Source of the DNA: Halovivax asiaticus JCM 14624
GTDB lineage: Archaea; Halobacteriota; Halobacteria; Halobacteriales; Natrialbaceae
Direction: 5' to 3'
Assembly: GCF_000337515.1 (NCBI RefSeq)
Contig: NZ_AOIQ01000017.1
Span: forward strand, 179,304 to 225,626
Length of the DNA: 46,323 nt
The notes under the pieces were generated by a model. That model was not told the DNA's origin, ran no database searches, and was given only the letters and a program-made list of their open reading frames with translations. Of this stretch, positions 1 to 7,624 are shown piece after piece. The stretch's first letter is position 1; each line of letters begins with the position of its first letter. Both the position numbers and the translations under genes were made by a program.

Positions 1-385
1 GAACGAACGGGCTCGCCAGTTCGTTGCGCGTCACCGCCTGGAAGATCGCACCGGAAACCGCGAGCGTCGCCCCGGTGATGATCGCGACGAACACCCGCGG
101 GAGCCGCATATTCCAGACGATGGCCTCCGCGTCGGTAAACTCCGGCATTTCCCCTCCAAGAAGGAAGAATTCCCAGGCATTGAGGTTGAACACCACCGTG
201 GGTTCGAGCACGGCGTCGACGACCTCGCTCGGATTCATCGTAAACGTCCCGTACCGGATCTGAACGAACCCGGCCACCATCGTGATCGCTGTACTCGCCA
301 GGCACAACAGGAGTAACTGCCGGCTGACCCACCCCTCTCGTGTTCGCGATGTCTGGTGGGCTGTGGCTGATTGAGTGGTCTCCAT
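1..385 (-). CDS. FecCD-family ABC transporter permease (N-terminal part, cut by window start)
   Basis: Reading leftwards from the ATG at 385 gives at least 128 residues, with no stop before base 1. A hydrophobic segment at about residues 20-40 is followed by an outer loop and then RLPRVFVAIITGATLAVSGA and FQAVTRNELASPF. That block is the hallmark of BtuC/FecC/FecD permeases, which import iron-siderophore, haem or cobalamin through the cytoplasmic membrane with a binding protein and an ATPase. The upstream DNA holds two DtxR-like palindromes, so iron-siderophore uptake is the likeliest substrate class (inference). The rest of the gene and any transporter partners lie outside the window. Confidence 0.85.
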   Translation of the reverse strand, partial: METTQSATAHQTSRTREGWVSRQLLLLCLASTAITMVAGFVQIRYGTFTMNPSEVVDAVLEPTVVFNLNAWEFFLLGGEMPEFTDAEAIVWNMRLPRVFVAIITGATLAVSGAIFQAVTRNELASPFV

Positions 386-389
386 TCGG

Positions 390-444
390 TTTTAGGGTGG
401 CCGAAAACTATCTTAGTGGTTCCGATTTTAGGCAAGCCAAAAAT
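390..444. promoter_or_regulatory. Two DtxR/SirR-like iron-box palindromes
   Basis: TTTTAGGGTGGCCGAAAA (390-407) and ATTTTAGGCAAGCCAAAAAT (425-444) are imperfect dyads of the form TTTAGGn(2-4)GCCnAAA, with centres 36 bp apart. The first begins five bases upstream of the permease ATG; both lie between the divergent permease and helicase genes. The shape fits operators of haloarchaeal DtxR-family metal repressors (SirR/Idr). The match to a consensus is from memory and regulation is inferred. Confidence 0.5.
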
Positions 445-501
445 CTTCGGGTCGGTCACCGTTTCCCCCGGGTGAGATGGTTCCGTCCGACGGCGAATCG
501 C

Positions 502-2628
502 ATGGTCGAGGATCGCGTCGCCATCGACTCCGAACCCCTCAAGTACTACAGGCGGCTACGACCGTCCGTGTCGCAGCAGTTCCAGGCGGTAGATACCCTC
601 TTCGCCCACCAGGTCGGTGACGACTACCTCGTGGTCCCTATCCGGGACGACAACCGGTTGTTCCGCGCGAAACTGGGCCTGTCGGAGACCTCGGCCGGGC
701 CGCGGCCGACGAAGTTCCGCCTGAAGCAGGGATCGAGCGAGGAGCCGAGACAGCCCGACGAGTTCGTCGAGATCGCTCGCCGGGCCGACCGCATTCGGAT
801 CTCCGAGCAGACGTCCGCCGGGAAGCGAACTGAGCTACTGGAGATGCTCGCAGGCTACCAGCTCGACGACAAGGCCAAGGCGGTTCGGACCTGTCGATAC
901 TGCGCGTCGGAGGGCCGGTATTCGCCGGTGACGACGGAGACCGCCGTCAAAGACGACCGCGACTGGATCTGTCGGGACTGTGCCCGAAAGGAACTGGAGC
1001 GCCAACTGTCCTACAGCGGCGGCGTGACGGGTGCGGCCAAAGAGCGCCTTGAAGACCTCATGATGGAGGTTCAGGACCTCCAGCGCATCGTCAACCTCCT
1101 GAAGGGCCAGCTCGATCCGGACCTGACGAAGTTCGATACGATCAGCGCGACGACCGACGAGGTCGACCTCGCACCGGTCGACTCGCTCGACCTGCACGAA
1201 GACCTGCAGGGGCTACTCGAGGACCGGTTCGACACCTTGCTTCCAGTCCAGAGCCTGGCGGTCGAGAACGGGTTACTAGAAGGGCGCGACCAGCTCGTCG
1301 TGAGTGCGACGGCGACCGGGAAGACGCTGGTCGGCGAACTCGCCGGGATCGACCGCGCGCTGAAGGGCAAGGGGAAGCTGCTCTTTCTGGTTCCCCTCGT
1401 CGCGCTGGCCAACCAGAAGCACGAGGACTTCGAGGACGAGTACGGCCACCTCGTCGACGTCTCGATCCGCGTCGGGGCGAGTCGAATCGCGGACTCGGGC
1501 AACCGCTTCGACCCGAACGCGGACGTCATCGTCGGCACCTACGAGGGGATCGACCACGCCCTGCGGACGGGCAAAGACATGGGCGACATCGGGACCGTCG
1601 TCATCGACGAGGTCCACACGCTCAAGGAAGCCGATCGGGGCCACCGCCTGGACGGGCTCATCTCGCGGCTGAAGTACGCGACCGAGAACCGGGCCGTCGA
1701 GAAGAGTGGATACGATGGGGCCCAGTGGGTGTACCTCTCGGCGACCGTCGGCAACCCCGAACACCTGGGGAAGGCGCTGGAGGCTACCGTGATCGAGTTC
1801 GAGGAGCGGCCGGTGCCGATCGAGCGCCACGTCACCTTCGCCGACGGCCAGGAGAAGGTGCGCGTGGCGAACAAGCTCGTCAAGCGCGAGTTCGACACGA
1901 AATCGTCGAAAGGCTATCGCGGCCAGACGATCATCTTCACGAACTCGCGGCGGCGCTGTCACGAGATCGCCAGGAAGCTCGAGTACGACGCCGCGCCGTA
2001 CCACGCCGGGCTCGACTACAAGCGACGCAAGACCGTCGAGCGGAAGTTCGGCGACCAGGAGCTGGCTGCCGTCGTTACGACGGCGGCGCTCGCGGCGGGG
2101 GTCGACTTCCCCGCTTCGCAGGTCGTCTTCGATACGCTGGCGATGGGGATCGAGTGGCTCTCTGTCCAGGAGTTCCACCAGATGCTCGGTCGGGCGGGCC
2201 GGCCGGATTACCACGACGAGGGGAAGGTGTACGTCCTCGTCGAACCCGATACCACGTACCACAACTCGATGGAGGGGACCGAGGACGAGATCGCGTTCAA
2301 ACTCCTCAAGGGCGAGATGGAACCCGTGACGACCCCCTACGACGAGGGGGCGGCGATCGAGGAGACGCTAGCGAACGTCACGGTGGGCGGTCGTGACGCG
2401 AAGCGGCTCAACGACCGCATGCTGGGCGACGTCCCGACGAAACACGCGATCGGGAAGCTCCTCGAATACGACTTCATCGACGGTTTCGAACCGACGCCGC
2501 TGGGGCGGGTGGTCACCGAACACTTCCTCGACCCGGACGAAGCGTTCGCCCTGCTCGACGGCATCCGCAAGGACGCGACGCCGTTCGACCTGATCGCGGA
2601 CATCGAGTTACGGGACCAGGAGCTCTAA
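502..2628 (+). CDS. DEAD/DEAH-box (Ski2/Hel308-like) helicase with zinc finger
   Basis: A 708-residue superfamily-2 helicase. The N-terminal ~260 residues contain a four-cysteine zinc site (CRYC at 131-134, CRDC at 157-160) and a heptad-like stretch at about 175-200. The motor follows: motif I SATATGKT (~267-274), motif II DEVH (~368-371), motif III LSATVG, and motif VI QMLGRAGRP (~560-568). A C-terminal domain resembles Hel308/Ski2 proteins. The layout matches haloarchaeal helicases carrying DUF5814 (family name from memory). It should unwind DNA or RNA with ATP in repair or RNA turnover; the substrate cannot be told. The reading frame stays open up to 340, but the ATG at 502 starts the conserved protein and the codons before it overlap the iron boxes. 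Confidence 0.85.
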   Translation: MVEDRVAIDSEPLKYYRRLRPSVSQQFQAVDTLFAHQVGDDYLVVPIRDDNRLFRAKLGLSETSAGPRPTKFRLKQGSSEEPRQPDEFVEIARRADRIRISEQTSAGKRTELLEMLAGYQLDDKAKAVRTCRYCASEGRYSPVTTETAVKDDRDWICRDCARKELERQLSYSGGVTGAAKERLEDLMMEVQDLQRIVNLLKGQLDPDLTKFDTISATTDEVDLAPVDSLDLHEDLQGLLEDRFDTLLPVQSLAVENGLLEGRDQLVVSATATGKTLVGELAGIDRALKGKGKLLFLVPLVALANQKHEDFEDEYGHLVDVSIRVGASRIADSGNRFDPNADVIVGTYEGIDHALRTGKDMGDIGTVVIDEVHTLKEADRGHRLDGLISRLKYATENRAVEKSGYDGAQWVYLSATVGNPEHLGKALEATVIEFEERPVPIERHVTFADGQEKVRVANKLVKREFDTKSSKGYRGQTIIFTNSRRRCHEIARKLEYDAAPYHAGLDYKRRKTVERKFGDQELAAVVTTAALAAGVDFPASQVVFDTLAMGIEWLSVQEFHQMLGRAGRPDYHDEGKVYVLVEPDTTYHNSMEGTEDEIAFKLLKGEMEPVTTPYDEGAAIEETLANVTVGGRDAKRLNDRMLGDVPTKHAIGKLLEYDFIDGFEPTPLGRVVTEHFLDPDEAFALLDGIRKDATPFDLIADIELRDQEL

Positions 2629-2790
2629 CGCACATCTTGATGTCTCGAACCTGTCCGTGTGTCGCCCTTTGTCCGTGTGACGGAGGGACACAGCGTGAGA
2701 CCGGAGTGCACGATGTGAGCGGCCGGAAAGGTAAAGGTCGTGTTGTCCGAATAGCAATTCAACGCGGACCCCCAGTCCGAGTGACCAACG

Positions 2791-3489
2791 ATGGAATCTG
2801 CGCCGCTTGATGCTATCTCCCCGCCGGCAAACGTCCTCCTCCTGCACGATTCGCAGGCACAGCTACCCGGTTGTGAGTCGCTCTGCTGTGGAGCGGACCG
2901 AACGGCAATCCTGCGGGTCTCGTTCGCTGGCGAGTCGTGTGAGGAGCCGCCGCTCGGTGCGACGGACGCACGCGTCGGGTTACTTTCGATCGGCGACGTC
3001 ATCAGGGCTGTCGAGTCGAGCGACGAACCGGACTTTTCCGGCCCCGTCGCCGTCGACACCGTGGCGGATCCGACGGACCTGTCGGCGATCGGGGTGTCGA
3101 TCAGCCGCTTTTGCGAACACTGGGCTGACGAACAGGTAGGCGTCTGTTTCAGTTCGCTCGATGCGTTGCTTCGCCAGCGCGACCCGGAACCGATCTTCGA
3201 GTTCATCTACTACCTCAACCGCCGACTCGAAACGATAGACGCGATGGCGCACTTCCATCTGGACACGTCCCGACACGAAGACCGCATCGTCGCCGCGTTT
3301 GGCGAGATATTCGACGAGATCGTGATCGACGACAGTGCGACCGGGTCGCTTCCAGAGGCCACCGACGACGACGTCGCCTCACTGCTTGCGGCCGTCGAGC
3401 CCGAGCCCGACTCGCCCACGTACCCCTGGGAAACCGGCCAGCTCTCCGAAGCGACGGATGAGGACGTCGAACAGGTGCTGGGTGGGTAA
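2791..3489 (+). CDS. Degenerate RecA/KaiC-like protein (DUF7504-like)
   Basis: A 232-residue acidic soluble protein. The opening NVLLLHDSQ, then the LLSIGDVIRAV and VGVCFSSLDALL strands and the HLD near residue 153, trace a RecA/KaiC fold like that of the haloarchaeal DUF7504 proteins (recalled family). There is no Walker A lysine, so ATPase activity is unlikely. The tail carries two copies of a short acidic motif, LPEATDDDVASLL (about 190-202) and LSEATDEDVEQVL (about 218-230). Such proteins often sit near signalling or gas-vesicle-type genes, but here it stands alone between a helicase and tRNA-Pro. Function unknown. The ATG at 2791 is the first good start. Confidence 0.65.
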   Translation: MESAPLDAISPPANVLLLHDSQAQLPGCESLCCGADRTAILRVSFAGESCEEPPLGATDARVGLLSIGDVIRAVESSDEPDFSGPVAVDTVADPTDLSAIGVSISRFCEHWADEQVGVCFSSLDALLRQRDPEPIFEFIYYLNRRLETIDAMAHFHLDTSRHEDRIVAAFGEIFDEIVIDDSATGSLPEATDDDVASLLAAVEPEPDSPTYPWETGQLSEATDEDVEQVLGG

Positions 3490-3542
3490 TCGCCCGCGTC
3501 AGAACGAAACCCTTTACGCCCTGCCCGAAAAAGGAAGTGTAC

Positions 3543-3615
3543 GGGACCGTGGGTTAGTCTGGTATACTTCGGGCCTTGGGTGCCCGTGACCGCGGTTCAA
3601 ATCCGCGCGGTCCCA
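3543..3615 (+). tRNA. tRNA-Pro (UGG)
   Basis: A full cloverleaf can be drawn. The acceptor is GGGACCG/CGGTCCC with discriminator A at 3615; the anticodon stem is CGGGC/GCCCG around the loop CTTGGGT, giving anticodon TGG at 3577-3579; the T stem is CGCGG/CCGCG with loop TTCAAAT. CCA is not encoded and there is no intron. Its last 13 bases form most of the attL core of the provirus, and integration has kept the tRNA intact. Confidence 0.95.
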
Positions 3616-3617
3616 CT
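3603..3617 (+). repeat. attL core, 15 bp
   Basis: CCGCGCGGTCCCACT here covers the 3' T-stem strand and acceptor strand of tRNA-Pro plus two bases beyond it. An identical copy lies at 21321-21335. The flanks diverge at once on both sides, which defines the core. Confidence 0.9.
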
Positions 3618-3620
3618 GCG

Positions 3621-3651
3621 TATAAAAGTAAACCGGCCAGTTTTGCCGGTT
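3621..3651 (+). promoter_or_regulatory. TATA box and leader hairpin of the left provirus operon
   Basis: TATAAAAG at 3621-3628 lies just inside attL, so the promoter belongs to the element and not to the host. A perfect 7-bp inverted repeat follows, AACCGGC (3631-3637) and GCCGGTT (3645-3651), with a 7-base loop. Transcription would start near 3650 and leave a leader of about 50 bases to the ATG at 3698. The hairpin might instead end the tRNA transcript. Confidence 0.5.
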
Positions 3652-3697
3652 CTACTTCCTGTTTTCAGCAGTCTCAGGTATTCGGAGGTGGCCGGTG

Positions 3698-3985
3698 ATG
3701 CACCGGTTCGACCCCGACTATCGGGCGAATCGGTGCCGTAAATGCGGCTCTCACGTCACCCCTGAGTTCCGACGCGGCTACGGTGACGACGAGGACCGAG
3801 CCCATCGCTGCTTCAACTGCGATTCTCGCCCACGGATCGACCGCGGGAGCGCCGCGGGCAAGTCCGTCCCGATCGCCGATCCGCTCGAAAACCCGGGCCG
3901 ATTCGGTGAGCCGCTGAACGAACTCCCTTCAGCAGTGCAGGCGCTCTGCCGTCCCGTCGCGACTGACGGGGGTGAGCGACAGTGA
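3698..3985 (+). CDS. Small zinc-ribbon protein (first gene of left operon)
   Basis: Ninety-five residues. The N-terminal half holds CRKC and CFNC about 20 residues apart, a four-cysteine zinc ribbon of the kind common in haloviral small proteins (similar to DUF7563 proteins, from memory). The C-terminal half is Pro/Gly-rich and probably disordered. The ATG at 3698 is chosen over the GTG at 3695 because a strong ribosome-binding site, GGAGGTG, lies at 3684-3690. The stop overlaps the next gene's GTG (GTGA). A nucleic-acid-binding or protein-adaptor role is possible, but the function is unknown. Confidence 0.7.
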   Translation: MHRFDPDYRANRCRKCGSHVTPEFRRGYGDDEDRAHRCFNCDSRPRIDRGSAAGKSVPIADPLENPGRFGEPLNELPSAVQALCRPVATDGGERQ

Positions 3986-4116
3986 CCGACGCGTTCGTCC
4001 GCGCGTCGGCGCTGTACGACGTGGAGACGCGCTCGACGATCGTCCACCCGGCAAAACAGGCGAGCGACATCGAAGTCCGCGAGGCGGTCGACAAGGCCGG
4101 AGGTGAGCCGGCGTGA
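3982..4116 (+). CDS. Small protein, 44 residues
   Basis: A GTG at 3982 overlaps the previous stop (GTGA), and the gene ends in the same GTGA arrangement with the next one. GGGGTGA lies just upstream as a ribosome-binding site. The product begins VTDAFVRASALYDVET and shows no cysteines, signal peptide or membrane segment. It is supported by operon packing and GC-rich third positions, not by homology. Function unknown. Confidence 0.6.
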   Translation: MTDAFVRASALYDVETRSTIVHPAKQASDIEVREAVDKAGGEPA

Positions 4117-4232
4117 ATCGTCTCGTCGAGAGCGACGACTGCGAGCGCTGTGGCGAACCGGCCGCCGCGACGAGTCGCCTGTGTCCCGAGTGCGTTCGCG
4201 AGGTTCGCCGATCGCGAGGTGATCTGCCGTGA
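4113..4232 (+). CDS. Mini zinc-ribbon protein, 39 residues
   Basis: A GTG at 4113 overlaps the previous stop and is preceded by GGAGGTGA. The product has C-x2-C (CERC) and C-x2-C (CPEC) separated by about 10 residues, followed by the basic tail VREVRRSRGDLP. It is a bare treble-clef or zinc-ribbon unit that could bind nucleic acid. It is translationally coupled to both neighbours. Too short to assign to a family. Confidence 0.6.
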   Translation: MNRLVESDDCERCGEPAAATSRLCPECVREVRRSRGDLP

Positions 4233-4756
4233 GCTCGCGAGCGAGTCTCGGGGAGATCGAGAGTCCGAAGGCCAGCGGTGACGCGATCGAGGCCGACGTC
4301 ATCCAGGCGGTCGACGCATTGGGCTACGTGGGCGACGCGACGGCCACCTGGCACGACGCGGAGACAACCGGCCTCCTTGAACCGTCGACGGCGCTGCCGT
4401 TCTACGGCATCGTGGTCGTCGAGCCGGAGACGCCGATCGAGATCAAAGCCTGCCAGGTCCGGACGAGCAACGGCTCGCGTTCGACGCGCGGACGGTTCTA
4501 CGTCAAACGGCGAGCGCACGAGCAGCTGCTCGACGCGGCCGGGATGTACCTACTCGCGGTCTACGTCCCGCGGCCGGGTCTGCCGAACGTGGCGCGGGCG
4601 ATCGTGCCTGCGACGCTCCTCGACGAACTCCTCCGCGGTCGGTGGTACGATGTCGACGCTGACCGATCCGAGCAGGAGGTCGCGCAACTCGCCTGGTCGC
4701 ACGTGATCGACCCGGAGACGGTCGACGAATCGCGAGGTGGTCGCCGTGTCGAGTGA
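4229..4756 (+). CDS. PD-(D/E)XK-like nuclease
   Basis: This 175-residue protein starts at a GTG overlapping the preceding stop. Its core reads FYGIVVVEPETPIEIKACQ at about residues 52-70. The E-x-K in IEIKA, after a hydrophobic strand and an upstream acidic residue, is the catalytic pattern of the PD-(D/E)XK fold shared by Holliday-junction resolvases and restriction endonucleases. A helix with the basic stretch GRFYVKRRAHEQLL and a strand MYLLAVYV complete the fold. The gene runs into a DNA-methyltransferase-like gene (11-base overlap), so either recombination/replication processing or a restriction-like role is possible. Nuclease fold fairly sure, substrate unknown. Confidence 0.65.
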   Translation: MSSRASLGEIESPKASGDAIEADVIQAVDALGYVGDATATWHDAETTGLLEPSTALPFYGIVVVEPETPIEIKACQVRTSNGSRSTRGRFYVKRRAHEQLLDAAGMYLLAVYVPRPGLPNVARAIVPATLLDELLRGRWYDVDADRSEQEVAQLAWSHVIDPETVDESRGGRRVE

Positions 4757-5327
4757 CGGGACCGAACGGCCAGAACCAGTCACCGAGATCGTCTCGAACG
4801 GCGGTCGAGATCCAGACGGGTCGGCCCGGATGCTCGGACGATGGACATTCCAGTACACGCCCGCCCGTCGGCTCGTCGAGAAGATCCTGTCCGGCCGTGT
4901 TCTGAACGCCTGCGCTGGGAAGACGAAGCTGCACCACGACGGGGAGATCGTCAGGAACGACCTGAACCCGGACCGCGACGCAGATACGTATCTCGACGTC
5001 GCGACGATCGCGGAGCACTTTGGGCCGCAGTCGTTCGACACGGTGGTTTTCGATCCGCCGTTTGATCAGAAACAGGCCGAGGAGAAGTACGACGGCCTGC
5101 ACGCGAGTGACGTCTACAGCGCGCTCGGCCAGTTCAACGAACTCGTTCGACCTGGTGGAGCCGTCATCGCGTTCGGCTGGAATTCCTGGGGGATGCGTTC
5201 GTTCCCCGCGTACGAGCGCGAGGAGACGGTTCTCCTCCAACGTGGGCCGATTCACCGCGACGTTATCGTGACGGTGGACCGGCGGACGAGTGAAACACTC
5301 GCGACCGACGGAGGTGAGCTGCCGTGA
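4746..5327 (+). CDS. SAM-dependent methyltransferase with DPPF motif
   Basis: One hundred and ninety-three residues. VLNACAGKTKL is a motif I-like SAM-binding turn, RNDLN follows, and VVFDPPF (about 104-110) is the catalytic (D/N/S)-P-P-(Y/F) motif of amino-methylating N4-cytosine/N6-adenine enzymes; FNELVRPGGAVIAFGW forms the later strands. No separate target-recognition domain is visible, so specificity cannot be guessed. It probably methylates viral or host DNA. The GTG at 4746 is preferred to 4737 because AGGTGG at 4735-4740 repeats the spacing seen at the other junctions of this operon. Confidence 0.75.
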   Translation: MSSDGTERPEPVTEIVSNGGRDPDGSARMLGRWTFQYTPARRLVEKILSGRVLNACAGKTKLHHDGEIVRNDLNPDRDADTYLDVATIAEHFGPQSFDTVVFDPPFDQKQAEEKYDGLHASDVYSALGQFNELVRPGGAVIAFGWNSWGMRSFPAYEREETVLLQRGPIHRDVIVTVDRRTSETLATDGGELP

Positions 5328-5611
5328 GCGTCGAGACCGACCGGGACCTGAACGCCGAACTCGCGAGTCCAAAGTCTGGGTTCCAGGGCTTCCCAGTCGA
5401 CGCGATCTGCACGGGCTGCCAGCACGTCCACGTTAAGCAGGTGCGACCGGAGGACGTCGGCCAGTCGATCGAGATCGACCCGGTGACGCTCGATACGGAT
5501 GCGCTCACGTCGTTCAAGCACATCTGTTACCGGTGCGGCTCGGCGACGTGGTGGAACCCGACGGCTGTGCTGTCCGGGTTGATCGAGACCCAGCGGTCCG
5601 CGGAGGAGTGA
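5324..5611 (+). CDS. Zinc-finger protein, 95 residues
   Basis: It starts at a GTG overlapping the methyltransferase stop, with GGAGGTGA just upstream. Two cysteine pairs, CTGC (about residue 30) and CYRC (about residue 68), form a four-cysteine site. Between them lies an Asp/Glu-rich segment with VEIDPVTLD-like beta structure, and aromatics (TWWNP) follow the second pair. Such zinc ribbons in viral operons often act as DNA-binding or transcription accessory factors, but no role can be assigned. Confidence 0.65.
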   Translation: MSVETDRDLNAELASPKSGFQGFPVDAICTGCQHVHVKQVRPEDVGQSIEIDPVTLDTDALTSFKHICYRCGSATWWNPTAVLSGLIETQRSAEE

Positions 5612-5614
5612 CCC

Positions 5615-7240
5615 ATGTCGCAGGTCGCGGACGCCCCTCACGAGAGCCACGGCCGGTGGAAGTGGGACGAGTGGGGTCGCGGTCCGTATCAGGCGCTGTC
5701 GAAGGTGATGCTCGGACCACCGTACGAGGGGTACCTCGAATTCACGACCGAGATCGACGGAGAACCCTGGTTCATCAAAGTGAAGTATTCGAAATCGGGG
5801 TTTGCACCGGCGGAGAGCGATCCAATCGATGCTCCTCGTCTCTACGAGTGGGACATTATCGGCCGTGGGCCGGGTGAATCGAAGTCCACCTACAACATCT
5901 CTCCGCGGTTCGCCGATATGCGCCATTGGGAGACCGGTGAACCGGTGAATCTTCCGTGGGAGAACCAATTCGGCGAGACTGAAGGCGTCGACGTCGAGTA
6001 TAAGCCCTCGAACGTGACGCCCGAGCGGGCGCTCGAACTGTTGCCCGAGTTCTTCCAGGCGATCTTTGAGGAGGCCGGCGAGCCGGTGTATCGCGAGTAC
6101 TTCCGTGAGCCGCCGCATCCGGAGTACAGCCGTGAGTGGGCACACGAGCGGTACGTACGGGCGCGTCGCGAGTGGGCCGAACGCATGGCAAAGTCGGGTG
6201 TCCTCCAGAAGATCACGCACCACCTGGCCGATACCGAGGGCGTGAAGATGACGCTCGATATCGACAACGAGGAGATTGTGAACCACCAAAATCGGCTTAC
6301 TCTCCCGCCGTCAGCCGTGAGCGAACTGTTTCCCGGCCACAGCTACGGTCGGAAGTTCGAGATCTACCTACTCGCCGATCCGGACGCAGTGAGCAAGGAT
6401 CACCCGTCCTACCACCCGAAGGTGGAGGTCCTCGTGAACCAGTCGTTCAACGATGGCGAGTCATGGGCGTGGGCCGAGCGCCAGGAGGTAGTCGAGGAGA
6501 TCGAGGAAACGCTGATGAACTTCCTGGCGTGGGAAGACATCCCGCTGAATCCGGACGGCAGCGGCGTGTACGTCGAAGACGACCACTTTGCCGCGGAGAC
6601 GCGCGAGAAACCCGTTGAGATCTACCAGGATCCGACGCCGGGCCTCGAAGCGAAAAGCGACCACCTGTTAGTGACGACGCTGCGCGAAATGGGCGACACA
6701 GCCGAGGAGGTCGCCGGTACGATTGCGACGGACGGCGGCCAGCGGGTCGGCGACCTGGCCGACGAACTGGGGAAGCACCCCGCGACGATCTATCGGGCGA
6801 TCAAAGAACTCGGCGAGCTCGTCGAACTCGATTCCGGCCACGTCTCCTACCGAGCCCGGAAGTTCCAGGAGGAAATTCGTGCGCTCGTCGAGAGCGCCGA
6901 GTACGCCATCGAGAGCACGGCCGACCGCCTCCAGCAGGTGATGCACCTGGCGGAGCACGTGGCCGACGTCTCGCCGTTTCAGCAGTGGGTCGCGGAGTAC
7001 GGCGCCGAGATGCGCTACGACGACGAGACTGGCGATCCGGAGACGCTACGGATCGACGGCATTCTCTCCTGGCTGAAGACGAGTTCGTACGAGTCGGTCC
7101 AGGCGGCAGCTCGCCAGGCGATCGAGAAGTGGCGCCACTCAGGCAACGATCCGGCGGTGATCCGTGGTGCGATCATGAAGTGGCAGACACCGGACGGCGG
7201 GACGGAGACTGGCTACATCGGCGCCGTCGCCGACCGCTGA
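5615..7240 (+). CDS. Large winged-helix protein, candidate replication protein
   Basis: The largest product of the left operon, 541 residues, with ATG at 5615 three bases after the previous stop and GGAGG upstream. Residues 1-350 form a mixed alpha/beta region of no family I can name with certainty; similar haloarchaeal plasmid and virus proteins are listed under DUF7845 (memory, unsure). At about 374-416 there is a winged helix, GQRVGDLADELG followed by ATIYRAIKELGEL and a beta wing. The last ~100 residues are helical with many Trp and Gln. Betapleolipoviruses lack a rolling-circle Rep or polymerase and their initiator is thought to be a protein with such a domain; size, place and the hairpin cluster just downstream make this the best candidate here. 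Confidence 0.6.
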   Translation: MSQVADAPHESHGRWKWDEWGRGPYQALSKVMLGPPYEGYLEFTTEIDGEPWFIKVKYSKSGFAPAESDPIDAPRLYEWDIIGRGPGESKSTYNISPRFADMRHWETGEPVNLPWENQFGETEGVDVEYKPSNVTPERALELLPEFFQAIFEEAGEPVYREYFREPPHPEYSREWAHERYVRARREWAERMAKSGVLQKITHHLADTEGVKMTLDIDNEEIVNHQNRLTLPPSAVSELFPGHSYGRKFEIYLLADPDAVSKDHPSYHPKVEVLVNQSFNDGESWAWAERQEVVEEIEETLMNFLAWEDIPLNPDGSGVYVEDDHFAAETREKPVEIYQDPTPGLEAKSDHLLVTTLREMGDTAEEVAGTIATDGGQRVGDLADELGKHPATIYRAIKELGELVELDSGHVSYRARKFQEEIRALVESAEYAIESTADRLQQVMHLAEHVADVSPFQQWVAEYGAEMRYDDETGDPETLRIDGILSWLKTSSYESVQAAARQAIEKWRHSGNDPAVIRGAIMKWQTPDGGTETGYIGAVADR

Positions 7241-7624
7241 AATGGCCCCCGTAGTGGCAACGCTTTTCCGAGACTTGTTTTCAGCAAACAGACTTTCATC
7301 CGTTAGCGTATGTTGCAATTTTGGTTGCGTTCGAGCGGTGGGCATGGGCTCGACCGTCGCGACCGCACCGCGACCCCGGCGGGGTCGTTTCGCGCTGCGC
7401 GCGAAAACCCCCTTGGGGCGTGTCCCCAAGGGGACAGAGCCAAAAAATTACACAGCTACCCCCACAGCCTTCGCAATCTCCAGTTGAAGCACATGAAACG
7501 GTGGTCGGGCGGGCCCAGGTAACTCGGCGGAACTATATTTACCGCGTAACAGTTTCAAATCGATTACTGTCTTCGACTCCAATCCTCACAAAAGTTAATA
7601 GGCTGCCAGCACCTGTCTTGGAGC
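7241..7624. other. Gene-free hairpin cluster after the putative replication gene
   Basis: No coding sequence is supported in this 384-base gap. It holds three adjacent perfect hairpins: GACCCC/GGGGTC (7372-7377/7381-7386), TTTCGCGC/GCGCGAAA (7388-7395/7399-7406) and CCCCTTGGGG/CCCCAAGGGG (7409-7418/7424-7433). An A-rich stretch follows at 7441-7450. Base composition falls sharply towards AT from about 7530. The cluster could be a replication origin, a strong transcription barrier between operon and cargo, or a structured RNA. Confidence 0.55.

Noticed and set aside
1276-2262. 328-residue - strand frame inside the helicase gene
   Set aside because: Mirror frame of a GC-rich gene; the helicase motifs on the + strand decide.
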